Below, in pieces: positions 6,835-14,308 of a DNA stretch of 16,124 bases. Numbering within the stretch: the stretch's first letter is position 1; every line of letters begins with the position of its first letter. The notes beneath the pieces are model-generated. The model was not told the origin of the DNA. It ran no database searches and saw only the letters and a program-made list of their open reading frames with translations. Source of the DNA: a bacterium (GTDB lineage Bacteria; UBP15; UBA6099; DSWB01); assembly GCA_020061125.1 (NCBI GenBank), contig JAGUYV010000236.1, positions 1 through 16,124 on the forward strand, read 5' to 3'. The position numbers and the translations under genes were made by a program.

Positions 6835-9800
6835 ATGAGCCCCAGGGATTTGAGCCAAGTCGCAATAACGCCCTTCCGCGCCATCCTCGCGGTTTCCTGC
6901 CTTGCATTTCTTGTGCTGCTGGCTGCGCCAGCGAGCGCCTGGGTGCCGCCCCTGCACGATAACCGCGCGCCGGATTTCCACACGGGCAAGTGGCCGGAGC
7001 CGGAGTTCCGCCTGCCGGACCGCCCGGGCTTCAGCCTGTACGAACTTCCCCAACCCGAGACGAAATCCCAACCTGAACCTGGTGTGCAACAACCGCCGCC
7101 GCAGACGCAAAAACCCAAAGACGACGGGGACGGCTGGCAGGTGGATGTGCAGGGCTACCGCTACCTGCGCATGCGCCGTTACGGAAGCAGCGGAAACTCC
7201 ACGCGATTCGAGTCCGCCATGGGCCTGTTCGCATACGGAAGCGCATTCGAACAGGGCACGGACATGACGCTTACGGCATCGCGTGAGCGCTACGCACTCA
7301 CCGCCAGTTTCTATGAAATGCCGCGACAGGACCGCGAGATGGAGGTGGCTCTGGGCGCGGGATTGTACAATCTGCGCTTCGGCGACATCGTGCTCGCTTT
7401 CAAGGGAGGCAGCTTCACTCCCTTCTCCAAGAAAATCACGGGGTTCGAAGTTGGGTACGAGACAAAGAACACATTTTTGCAGATGTTCACCTCCCAGTCC
7501 AAAAGCCAGACCCAGACGCGCACCTTCACCGGCCGCAACATCAAGGGGCCTTACGATCTGGGCGCCAACGACCTGATCCCGGACCGGGTCACGGTCAAGC
7601 TGAACCAGACCGTTCTTGGCGGGGACGAGTACATCCTTGACGCGTTTCTGGGCGAAATCACATTTTACGAAATTCTCACCTCCAGCGATGTGATTACGGT
7701 CACCTTTGAGCAACGCCTTCGCGGGGGGTTGGACGCAGGGGGCCTGTCCGGTCTTGCCGCGGGCTTCAACGCGGGCCGCGCGCGCTACGGCGTGTCGCAT
7801 CTGGTGCAGGAGGCCAACAGCGGCGCGCAAACCGTGAAAAAGACCGTGTCCGGCGAAACCGTGGTTCCGGATGCCGACGGCGTGCTGCAGGCCGCGCACG
7901 GGTTCATCGCCCGCACCCAGGAAGCCGGGTCGGAAACCATCATCAAGTCCGTGGCCGGCCTTGACACCACGCTCGAACCGGGCGTGGATTACAACGCCGT
8001 GGACTTGAGCCAGAAAATGGCGCTCTACGCCCAGGGCAAGTTCAAGCTCAAGGCGCCTTTCGACACGAATGCGGTCTACACAATTTCCTACGCCTATTAT
8101 CCGGACGATGTGGTGCAGCGCCAGGAAAACGAATACATCAGCCACCTGAACGCCGTGTATACCCTGCAGCAGCAAACCATCTACTACGGCTCGGAAACCG
8201 TGCGCCAGTGCACGGACCAGACCTGCTCCGTGTACACGGGCCTCGTCCTGAACCGGGGCACGGACTACATCATTGAGGAATCGCAAAACAGAATCGTTCT
8301 TTATAATTACATCGCACCGGACGACCACCTGGCCATTGATTACAACTATTACCCCCTTCTCGGGGGCGTGGAATCCACGCAGTACGATCACACCGTGGAC
8401 GGATTGAGCCTGGAATACGACATGAGCCAGGCCGTAAAGGTCAAAGCGGAATTCGCGCGCAGCCAGTCCGATGTGTCCAGCAAACCCATCCAGCAACTGA
8501 ATGAAACCGTGGCGTTCGTGACCCAGGACCTGGCGTGCTCCGGCGCAGCGCTCAACGCCGGTTGCAGATTCCGCTTCAGCAACAAAGGTCTTGTGGACAA
8601 CTCCGTGGTCATGTACTTCAACGACAGGGTGACCCGCGAAAACATCCTCACGCCATACAGCGATTACATTGTTGATACGGACCAGGGCGCCGTGGAAATT
8701 CGCAAGGACATCCCCGCGGGCACCGTGGTCCTGGCGGATTACCGCTACTATCCGGACCGGCCCGAAGGGCTGGAGACCGGCAACATCTGGCAGTTCGACG
8801 GCGCATACCGGAACAGCGCCACGCAATTCGCCCTGTCCCTCAAAGGCGCGGACACCACCTTCACGCCCGTGGGCGGCGAGGCCAACATGGAAACCGCGCG
8901 CATGAACTGGAACCTCACCCACGCGCTGGGTCCGAACCTCAAAATCGGCGCGCGCGGGCTGTCCGTGGACACCGCTTCGGACCTGGAGCAGACCCACACC
9001 ACCACCCAGCAGCAGTACGCCTACGACATGGACTGGAGCCTGCCGGAGAAGAAAATCAAAATCAGCGCGGGCCTGGCCACGCGGAACCAGAGCGACGACT
9101 TCTCCCCGGCCCAGACCGACAGCAGCGAAAAGGCCACACGGTTCTCCCTGGCCGCTCCCATGCCCATGCTCAAAAACGCCACCATGGATTTCGGATTCAT
9201 GCGCCAGTCCGTGAACGACAACAAGCAGGGCGCCGCCAGCACCGCCAACACACGCCGCAACTTCGGCATCAATTGGAAACCGTCCCAGAACCTTTCCTTC
9301 AACGGCAGTTTCGACGAATCCGTTCTGGACAGCTCCGGCGGCGCGGCCGAGCCTTTCACCTCCACAACCCGCGCCAACGCCATCACCTCCACCTGGAAAC
9401 CCACGGAACTCGTCACACTGGGCGCGAAAATTGACAAGCAGTCAAAAACCGATTCGCGCCCTTCCGCCGAAGGCTCCACCATCAACAACACCCTCATCCG
9501 CCTGGACACCGCCCCTTTCGGCCGCGTGCACTTCATCGGCATCGTGCTCACCAAAAACGACCGGCCCTCCATCAACACCCCGTCAAGCTCCACACAATCC
9601 GAGAGCTTCAGCACTTCTCTGGCCGTCACACGAGCCATTGATTTCTCCCCCAGCTACATCAACACAAGCTCTTCCTATGGCTCCACTTCACAAAACGAAA
9701 ACACAAACACCACTTACAAACTCGAATACCGCCCCCCCGGAAGGCCCTACAACGCAGCGTACAGCATTGACAAAGGAGAGCGGTCCTCCATCAGCCTCAC

Positions 9801-10185
9801 CTCCAGCAGCTTTTTCAACACCGAGCGCAGCAAACTCGAACTTGGATACAACCCCAGCCCGGCCTGGGCATTCACCGCGGCGCTGGAGAATGAAACCGAG
9901 TCCTCGACCTCCGGCGTTCCGGGCAAAAACCTGGACAAACTGAATCTGCAACTGCGCCACAAGCCCGTTGACGGGCGCTCCCACTGGCTCCTGTTCAACC
10001 GCAACAATTACGGCGGCACTCAAAGCTACTCCCAGAGCACTCTGGAATTCGGACTCGATTACAAGCTCACGGACCTGTTCAGTTGGGATTTGCGTTACCG
10101 CAAATCGGACTACAGCGATAACCTTCACGCAGATTCTTCCTATGACGGCTACCTTCTCGAAAGCTCGCTTCGCATACAGTTCTAA
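6835..10185 (+). CDS. Large outer-membrane beta-barrel protein with four repeated beta modules
   Basis: This 1116-residue protein is of unknown function. A signal peptide is clear: basic start, hydrophobic core AILAVSCLAFLVLLA, cleavage after APASA at about residue 35. A Pro/Gln-rich segment follows (about 70-95). Four related beta modules end near residues 294, 424, 507 and 640. They share a GxDYI-type turn, a strand such as RIVLYNYI, and a closing strand VITVTFEQ, YTISYAYYP, LAIDYNYYP or VLADYRYYP. From about 655 the chain alternates polar and apolar residues, is rich in Ser, Thr and Asn, and ends SSLRIQF, a terminal Phe typical of BAM-inserted barrels. The only Cys in the mature protein are the pairs C459/C464 and C568/C577, probable periplasmic disulfides. 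The ATG at 6835 is chosen because it starts the signal peptide, although its ribosome site (GGAG at 6815-6818) is far. The architecture recalls large secretion or surface-assembly barrels, but no family is assigned. Confidence 0.8.
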   Translation: MSPRDLSQVAITPFRAILAVSCLAFLVLLAAPASAWVPPLHDNRAPDFHTGKWPEPEFRLPDRPGFSLYELPQPETKSQPEPGVQQPPPQTQKPKDDGDGWQVDVQGYRYLRMRRYGSSGNSTRFESAMGLFAYGSAFEQGTDMTLTASRERYALTASFYEMPRQDREMEVALGAGLYNLRFGDIVLAFKGGSFTPFSKKITGFEVGYETKNTFLQMFTSQSKSQTQTRTFTGRNIKGPYDLGANDLIPDRVTVKLNQTVLGGDEYILDAFLGEITFYEILTSSDVITVTFEQRLRGGLDAGGLSGLAAGFNAGRARYGVSHLVQEANSGAQTVKKTVSGETVVPDADGVLQAAHGFIARTQEAGSETIIKSVAGLDTTLEPGVDYNAVDLSQKMALYAQGKFKLKAPFDTNAVYTISYAYYPDDVVQRQENEYISHLNAVYTLQQQTIYYGSETVRQCTDQTCSVYTGLVLNRGTDYIIEESQNRIVLYNYIAPDDHLAIDYNYYPLLGGVESTQYDHTVDGLSLEYDMSQAVKVKAEFARSQSDVSSKPIQQLNETVAFVTQDLACSGAALNAGCRFRFSNKGLVDNSVVMYFNDRVTRENILTPYSDYIVDTDQGAVEIRKDIPAGTVVLADYRYYPDRPEGLETGNIWQFDGAYRNSATQFALSLKGADTTFTPVGGEANMETARMNWNLTHALGPNLKIGARGLSVDTASDLEQTHTTTQQQYAYDMDWSLPEKKIKISAGLATRNQSDDFSPAQTDSSEKATRFSLAAPMPMLKNATMDFGFMRQSVNDNKQGAASTANTRRNFGINWKPSQNLSFNGSFDESVLDSSGGAAEPFTSTTRANAITSTWKPTELVTLGAKIDKQSKTDSRPSAEGSTINNTLIRLDTAPFGRVHFIGIVLTKNDRPSINTPSSSTQSESFSTSLAVTRAIDFSPSYINTSSSYGSTSQNENTNTTYKLEYRPPGRPYNAAYSIDKGERSSISLTSSSFFNTERSKLELGYNPSPAWAFTAALENETESSTSGVPGKNLDKLNLQLRHKPVDGRSHWLLFNRNNYGGTQSYSQSTLEFGLDYKLTDLFSWDLRYRKSDYSDNLHADSSYDGYLLESSLRIQF

Positions 10186-10279
10186 CTGTCACTTCGGCAT
10201 TCCGCATATTAACGAGTTCTGTCATACAGGGCGGTATCTGCTTGAAAACGAAGGCTTTTTTGCGATAGATTATGGAATT

Positions 10280-10304
10280 CAAAAACCGGCATTCGCGGGT
10301 TTTG
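10280..10304 (+). terminator. Possible terminator after the barrel protein gene
   Basis: CAAAAACCG (10280-10288) and CGGGTTTTG (10296-10304) can pair over eight of nine positions around a 7-base loop, with the T run inside the 3' arm. It lies 95 bases after the stop codon. The stem is weak and the T-tract is short, so this is only a candidate. Confidence 0.3.
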
Positions 10305-10346
10305 TTCTCAAAAAGTGCGCCATTGTTCGTATTTGCGCGCAAATGT

Positions 10347-10456
10347 TGTGTATTCGAGGCCTGTGGAAATCACGAAAACAAAAATCAAGCTGCCAGCCGC
10401 AATTTTTCCACTTATCCACAATTCTGTGTGGAAAACTTTCAAATACTTGTGAATTG
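10347..10456. promoter_or_regulatory. Cluster of DnaA-box-like 9-mers
   Basis: Against the consensus TTWTNCACA: TTATCCACA at 10412-10420 (plus) and TTTTCCACA at 10435-10427 (minus) match fully. TTTTCCACT at 10404-10412 (plus) and ATTTCCACA at 10370-10362 (minus) match 8 of 9. GAATACACA at 10355-10347 and a 7-of-9 site at 10456-10448 (both minus) are weaker. The two central boxes sit in an inverted repeat with arms TTTTCCAC and GTGGAAAA. The spacing and mixed orientation fit a DnaA-binding region, either an origin or a DnaA-controlled promoter. Neighbouring genes are not typical origin genes. Confidence 0.45.
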
Positions 10457-10607
10457 CCGAACGGCAAACAGCGGGATAAAAATCTTGCATCTTGAGGTCC
10501 ATGGGATCCGGTTGCGGGCCTTCGCGGCATAATCCTGCCTTGCCACGCGCTCTCGCACTAATTAAACTATCGTGAGGCTGGAACGGCACGGATGGGGAGA
10601 AAGCCCT

Positions 10608-10796
10608 GTGTCTCTGAACGGATGCGGCGAACACGCGAATTTCAAGACGCTTCGCGCCGTGGAATGCACATGCCCGGCATGCGGCCGGCTCCACGAGCTG
10701 TTCAACGACGAGTTGGACGCTGATGCGCGTTGCGAGCAGTGCGGCGCCGCGCTTATCACAGTGGCACCATCCAGCGGCCGGCAATCCGGGGATTGA
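10608..10796 (+). CDS. Small zinc-ribbon protein
   Basis: This is a 62-residue protein beginning MSLNGCGEHANFKTL. It has two CxxC knuckles, CPAC at residues 22-25 and CEQC at 42-45, spaced as in a zinc ribbon, with an extra Cys at residue 20. The segment between them is acidic (LFNDELDADA). The GTG at 10608 is preferred because GGGGAGA (10594-10600) lies seven bases before it. Another GTG at 10572 would add 12 residues but has no ribosome site. It is followed after 122 bases by the histidine kinase gene, which has its own candidate promoter. Small zinc ribbons of this kind often act as nucleic-acid or protein-binding adaptors, but no specific role can be assigned. The reading frame could be spurious, though the paired CxxC motifs argue against that. 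Confidence 0.6.
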   Translation: MSLNGCGEHANFKTLRAVECTCPACGRLHELFNDELDADARCEQCGAALITVAPSSGRQSGD

Positions 10797-10824
10797 CCCA
10801 CTTCAAAAACCCCATCAGAAAAAT

Positions 10825-10853
10825 TTGCGGACATACCACGGTTCCGTTATATA
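10825..10853 (+). promoter_or_regulatory. Candidate promoter of the hybrid histidine kinase gene
   Basis: TTGCGG (10825-10830) is followed after 17 bp by TATATAAT (10848-10855). The start would be near 10860, leaving a leader of about 60 bases. The layout closely resembles the one upstream of the acyl-CoA dehydrogenase gene. Confidence 0.45.
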
Positions 10854-10918
10854 ATTCCTTACTTGCGCATCCTTTCCTGTTTTGAGAAGCGCCGCATACG
10901 GCGGATTTGGAGCGCGGC

Positions 10919-13018
10919 ATGACACAGGACAACACAACGGAAGCAGTGCGTATCGAGGAGCTTTTCAGCTCCAGATCGCATTTCCTGTCCCGGTTGCTTG
11001 ACAACATTGACGAATCCATTGTTGTGGTGGACGCCGAAGGCACGATCCTGTATTGCAACCAGACCCTGTGCAATGCGCATGGGCGTCCCGCTGAAGCCAT
11101 GCTCGGGAAATGCGCATGGGATTTCATCCCGCCCGATGTGGCCCGCGAACGCAGCCGCATAATCAAGGAATGCGTTCGCATAGGCCAGCCCATCCAGGTC
11201 GAGGACACGCGCGACGGCATCCGGTTTTTTTCCACAATGACGCCTTTGGACGGCGGCCTGGTCATGGTTTCGGCGCGAAACATCACCATACAGCACCAGG
11301 AACAGCAATCCCGCGAGGAACAGGCGCGAACCCTTGAACGCGAGGTGGCGAACAGAACCGCCGAACTCCGGGAAGCCAACAAGAAACTCACCCGTGAAAT
11401 CGAGGAACGGCAGCGCGCCGAAAACGAAATCAAGAAGGCCAGGGACTTCCTGCAAATCGTGGTGGATGAAATCCCCTATCCCCTGGCGGTCAAGGATCAC
11501 GCCTTCCGCTGGATTCTGATCAACCGCGTGATTTGCGACATGTTCGGCAGAAGCATGGACGAACTGCTCGGCAGGACCGACTATGATTTCATCCGCAAAC
11601 AGGAGGCCGATATTTTCCGCGCCATCGAAGAAGAGGTGTTCCGCACCGGGCGGCGCAACGAGAACGAGGAAGTCATCACCGAGCCGAGCGGCCGCACCCG
11701 GTGGCAGGTCACGGAAAAATCACTGATCACGGATCCGGCCGGAGAGCAGTTTCTGTTGGCCATAGCCTACGACATCACAGAGCGGCGGCAGGCGGAACAG
11801 GAATTGCGCCGGCACAGGGACCACCTCGAAGACCTGGTGCGCGAGCGAACACAGGAGTTGCGCAGAACGCATGAACAGCTCCTGCATGCGCAGAAGCTCG
11901 AAGCAGTGGGCCAACTCGCCGGGGGCATCGCGCACGAATTCAACAATCTGCTCGCGGTCATGCTCATGACTGCGGACATCCTTGCTCGAAAGGCCCCGCA
12001 ACAGAGTGCGGACCGCGTCAAGCTCGAGCGCATCATCCGCACATGCGAACGCGCCAAGGGGCTGACCTCCAAGCTCCTCGCTTTCGCCCGCAAGGAACAG
12101 CCCGATGTGCGCCCGACCCCCGTGAGCGACATTCTGGCCGATGTAACAGACATGCTCGGGAGCACCGCGCGCAAAAACATTTCCATCCGCGCGAACGACA
12201 TCAACCCGCAACTGGAAGTTGTGGCGGACGCCAATCAGATCGCGCAGGCCGTTCTGAATCTGTGCATCAACGCCTGCGACGCCATGCCGGGCGGGGGAAC
12301 CCTCGAGCTGGACGCAGCACCGCTTTGCCTGGGCGAAGACGACTGCAAGAGATTCAACGGCCTCAAGCCGGGCGAATACTGCCGCATCATAGTGCACGAC
12401 ACGGGCCGGGGAATCGATCCCCGGGTGCGCGGCAGAATCTTCGAGCCGTTTTTCACCACCAAGGAACGCGGCAAAGGCACAGGCCTTGGCTTGTCCGTAA
12501 CCATGGGCATCGTGCGCGTTCATGGCGGCGATATCATTGTGCAAAGCGAACCGGGCAAGGGAACAACCGTGGAACTGTTGCTGCCCCAGTCCGGCCAGGA
12601 AGCCCGGGCTTCGGAATCCGCTTGCGGAGACGCCATCGGATCGCCGCCGCTGACGGGAATCGTGCTGATTGTAGACGACGAGACGGAATTTCTGGACACT
12701 ATGAGAGACACCATCGAGGATCTGGGCCTGCGCGTGCTGTGCGCGGAAAATGGAGACAAAGCCATCCGCATTTTCAGAGACTGGCGTGACCGCATCAGCC
12801 TGGTTGTGCTGGACATCATGATGCCAGGCATGGAAGGCGACGAAGTCCTGGCGGCGCTGCAGCAAATCCGCGAAGATGTAAAAGTCATTCTGTGCTCCGC
12901 ATACAGCGTAGAGGGCAAAGTCACGAGCATGCTCAAAAGCGGCGCCGCGGGATACCTGCAGAAACCGTATAAATACAATGATTTAGTCAGGCTGATTGCG
13001 GAGGTTCTTCGAAAATAG
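10919..13018 (+). CDS. PAS-PAS hybrid sensor histidine kinase with C-terminal receiver domain
   Basis: This 699-residue protein has no transmembrane segment or signal peptide, so it is a cytoplasmic sensor. Order of domains: PAS 1 (about 20-122, with [19 protein letters not shown]), a charged coiled coil (about 126-175), PAS 2 (about 177-290, ending [10 protein letters not shown]), a second coiled coil, HisKA with the phospho-acceptor His339 in GGIAHEFNN, and HATPase_c. The ATPase has its N box at [10 protein letters not shown] (448-457), DTGRGI (494-499) and GKGTGLGL (518-525). A linker leads to a receiver domain (about 580-699) with acidic DDE 586-588, phospho-acceptor Asp632 in LDIMMPG, Ser660 and Lys682. 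The PAS domains probably sense a ligand, redox state or gas, but no heme or flavin residues are certain. The ATG at 10919 has GGAG six bases upstream; an in-frame TTG at 10907 is less likely. It stops at TAG. No separate output regulator is beside it. Confidence 0.93.
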   Translation: MTQDNTTEAVRIEELFSSRSHFLSRLLDNIDESIVVVDAEGTILYCNQTLCNAHGRPAEAMLGKCAWDFIPPDVARERSRIIKECVRIGQPIQVEDTRDGIRFFSTMTPLDGGLVMVSARNITIQHQEQQSREEQARTLEREVANRTAELREANKKLTREIEERQRAENEIKKARDFLQIVVDEIPYPLAVKDHAFRWILINRVICDMFGRSMDELLGRTDYDFIRKQEADIFRAIEEEVFRTGRRNENEEVITEPSGRTRWQVTEKSLITDPAGEQFLLAIAYDITERRQAEQELRRHRDHLEDLVRERTQELRRTHEQLLHAQKLEAVGQLAGGIAHEFNNLLAVMLMTADILARKAPQQSADRVKLERIIRTCERAKGLTSKLLAFARKEQPDVRPTPVSDILADVTDMLGSTARKNISIRANDINPQLEVVADANQIAQAVLNLCINACDAMPGGGTLELDAAPLCLGEDDCKRFNGLKPGEYCRIIVHDTGRGIDPRVRGRIFEPFFTTKERGKGTGLGLSVTMGIVRVHGGDIIVQSEPGKGTTVELLLPQSGQEARASESACGDAIGSPPLTGIVLIVDDETEFLDTMRDTIEDLGLRVLCAENGDKAIRIFRDWRDRISLVVLDIMMPGMEGDEVLAALQQIREDVKVILCSAYSVEGKVTSMLKSGAAGYLQKPYKYNDLVRLIAEVLRK

Positions 13019-13032
13019 CCGGACGCCGCAGG

Positions 13033-13049
13033 ACCGATTACGGTTTTTT
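13033..13049 (+). terminator. Weak terminator candidate after the histidine kinase gene
   Basis: ACCG and CGGT form a short stem around ATTA, extendable by two G-T pairs, and run into six T residues (13044-13049). The stem is very short. It sits 14 bases past the kinase stop, so partial termination before the hemerythrin gene is possible. Confidence 0.3.
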
Positions 13050-13110
13050 CTTGCGCGGATCCGGGTTATACTTTCCGGGGATTGCATCATATTTGTCAAA
13101 CGAGGCGCGC

Positions 13111-13644
13111 ATGGATGCCATGGAACCCCTGATTCGCGAACACCGACTGATCCGCAGGCTGGCCAACCGCATGGAGCAGGAACTCGAAGCGCTCAAAAAC
13201 GGAGTTGCCCCTGACCTGGATTTTCTGGACGCCGCCATTGATTTCGCGGAAATCTACATGGAAGAAGCCCATCACGCCAAAGAAGAAAAGATTCTGTTCA
13301 CGGCGCTGAACCGCAAGGAAATCGCCGTGGACCACCGGCACATGATTGAAGAGTTTGTTTCGCAGCACCGGGCCAGCCGGGACTTGGCCCTGCGCCTGGG
13401 CGCGTTGCGCGAGCGCTGCCGTCAGGCCGAGCCGGGCGCCCTCGGAGAACTTATCCGCGAACTGCGCGACTCCGTGGCCTTTTACCGCCAGCACATTGCC
13501 CGCGAGGAAACCTATTTCTTCCCTTCAGCCGCCAAATATCTGTCTTCGGGCGAACTCGACGCCATGCTCACGGATTTCCATGAGTTCGACCGGGATTTCC
13601 TGCACAATAAATTCGAAGCGCTTCTGGAAAAATTTCCCAAATGA
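13111..13644 (+). CDS. Hemerythrin HHE-domain protein
   Basis: This 177-residue all-helical protein has the spaced ligands of a hemerythrin-like di-iron site: His11 in REHRLI, the HxxxE pair in EEAHHAKEE (His54/55 with Glu58/59), His86 in VSQHRAS and the HxxxE pair in YRQHIAREE (His128 with Glu132). Such proteins bind oxygen or nitric oxide, or act in iron handling and oxidative stress, in the cytoplasm. The ATG at 13111 has GAGG at 13102-13105. A TTG at 13051 in the same frame would add 20 residues unlike the family. The next ATG at 13120 is also possible. It follows the hybrid kinase by 92 bases on the same strand. A TATACT at 13067-13072 could be its own -10, but no good -35 is spaced to it. 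A link to the PAS kinase in oxygen or redox response is inference. It is convergent with the SRPBCC gene, 18 bases away. Confidence 0.88.
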   Translation: MDAMEPLIREHRLIRRLANRMEQELEALKNGVAPDLDFLDAAIDFAEIYMEEAHHAKEEKILFTALNRKEIAVDHRHMIEEFVSQHRASRDLALRLGALRERCRQAEPGALGELIRELRDSVAFYRQHIAREETYFFPSAAKYLSSGELDAMLTDFHEFDRDFLHNKFEALLEKFPK

Positions 13645-13662
13645 CATGCCGCGCCAGCCGGG

Positions 13663-14202
13663 TCAGAGAAGCCCGTTGTCCGCGCCGAATTTTTTTATGG
13701 CCCTGTAAAACTGCCGCAGGTTCGGCTCGATGAGCCTGCCCGCCACGGCTTCGAGCAGGGCGCTCGCTTTGACCAGGAATGCATTGGGGAACGCGGGAAT
13801 GGGCAGTGTGTCAATCCAGAACTCGCCTGTGACGCGAACGCGGCTGCGGCCCGGCGCCATGTCCAGAAACTCGGTCAGCCCATGGCAGTGGATATGGTTG
13901 GGGAAGAATGCGGGATGCACGGTCCAGTCAATGCTAAGCAACCGCGGATCATAAATCAGGGTTTGCTTCCAGGAAAGCATTTCCGGGCGGATGATGCTTG
14001 CAAGAACCGGGGGCAACGGACTTTTGGCGCGAAATTCGTACAGGCCGCGCTCACGGCCGTCCTCAAGAGTCTCGCGCTCCAGAGTGACAAGGCTCTGCAG
14101 GTTGGGCACATACGCGATGATGCCCGGATATTCCATGGTGGCCGCGCTGTAGGCGTTTTGCGCGGCGCATGGGAATGGTTCGGTAAAATCAATCCGCACC
14201 AT
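13663..14202 (-). CDS. SRPBCC/START-like domain protein
   Basis: This 179-residue protein has no signal peptide. Its layout is that of the polyketide-cyclase/START-like helix-grip fold: a first strand and short helices (MVRIDFTEPFPCAAQNAYSA), a Pro-Gly turn and PNLQSLVTLERET. A run of beta strands follows (for example WKQTLIYDPRLLSIDWTV, then RVRVTGEFWIDTL), then a long C-terminal helix beginning at FLVKASALLEAVAG. Members of this fold bind hydrophobic ligands such as lipids or polyketides, and no ligand can be predicted here. The ATG at 14202-14200 has GGGAGGGG (complement of 14212-14219) nine bases upstream. It lies downstream of the large propeller-like gene on the same strand, but the 106-base gap contains two strong -10 boxes, so it is probably transcribed separately. 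The fold assignment rests on pattern only. Confidence 0.65.
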   Translation of the reverse strand: MVRIDFTEPFPCAAQNAYSAATMEYPGIIAYVPNLQSLVTLERETLEDGRERGLYEFRAKSPLPPVLASIIRPEMLSWKQTLIYDPRLLSIDWTVHPAFFPNHIHCHGLTEFLDMAPGRSRVRVTGEFWIDTLPIPAFPNAFLVKASALLEAVAGRLIEPNLRQFYRAIKKFGADNGLL

Positions 14203-14242
14203 GCAATGTTGCCCCTCCCGGCGTGTGCCGGCTGTTCATAAC

Positions 14243-14260
14243 ATTATACGCAACATTATA
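14243..14260 (-). promoter_or_regulatory. Tandem TATAAT boxes upstream of the SRPBCC gene
   Basis: On the minus strand two perfect TATAAT hexamers (complements of 14255-14260 and 14243-14248) lie 12 bp apart within a near direct repeat of ACATTATAC (14241-14249 and 14253-14261 on plus). No good TTGACA-like -35 is spaced to either, so activator or alternative spacing may be needed. The starts would be about 30-50 bases before the ATG at 14202. Confidence 0.5.
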
Positions 14261-14308
14261 CACGGGAAGAGCCGTCCGTTTGGCGGTATGGAAATTGATT
14301 GACGGCAA

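Larger units (their letters stand above)
10186..10607. other. Non-coding stretch containing a DnaA-box cluster
   Basis: These 422 bases hold no convincing gene. The longest open frame here (10272-10532) has no ribosome site and no protein-like character. The first third carries a weak hairpin that may end the barrel transcript. The middle is AT-rich with several DnaA-box-like 9-mers. The last part leads to the small zinc-ribbon gene, with no clear promoter seen. Confidence 0.6.

Noticed and set aside
6820-8997. Long open frame on the minus strand, 725 codons, antisense to the barrel protein gene
   Set aside because: It is rich in His, Arg, Val and Gly, as expected from reading GC-rich coding DNA backwards, with no motif. 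The plus-strand gene has a signal peptide and barrel features.
10272-10532. Small 86-codon open frame within the DnaA-box region
   Set aside because: There is no Shine-Dalgarno site before its ATG, no recognisable motif, and it overlaps the likely regulatory region.
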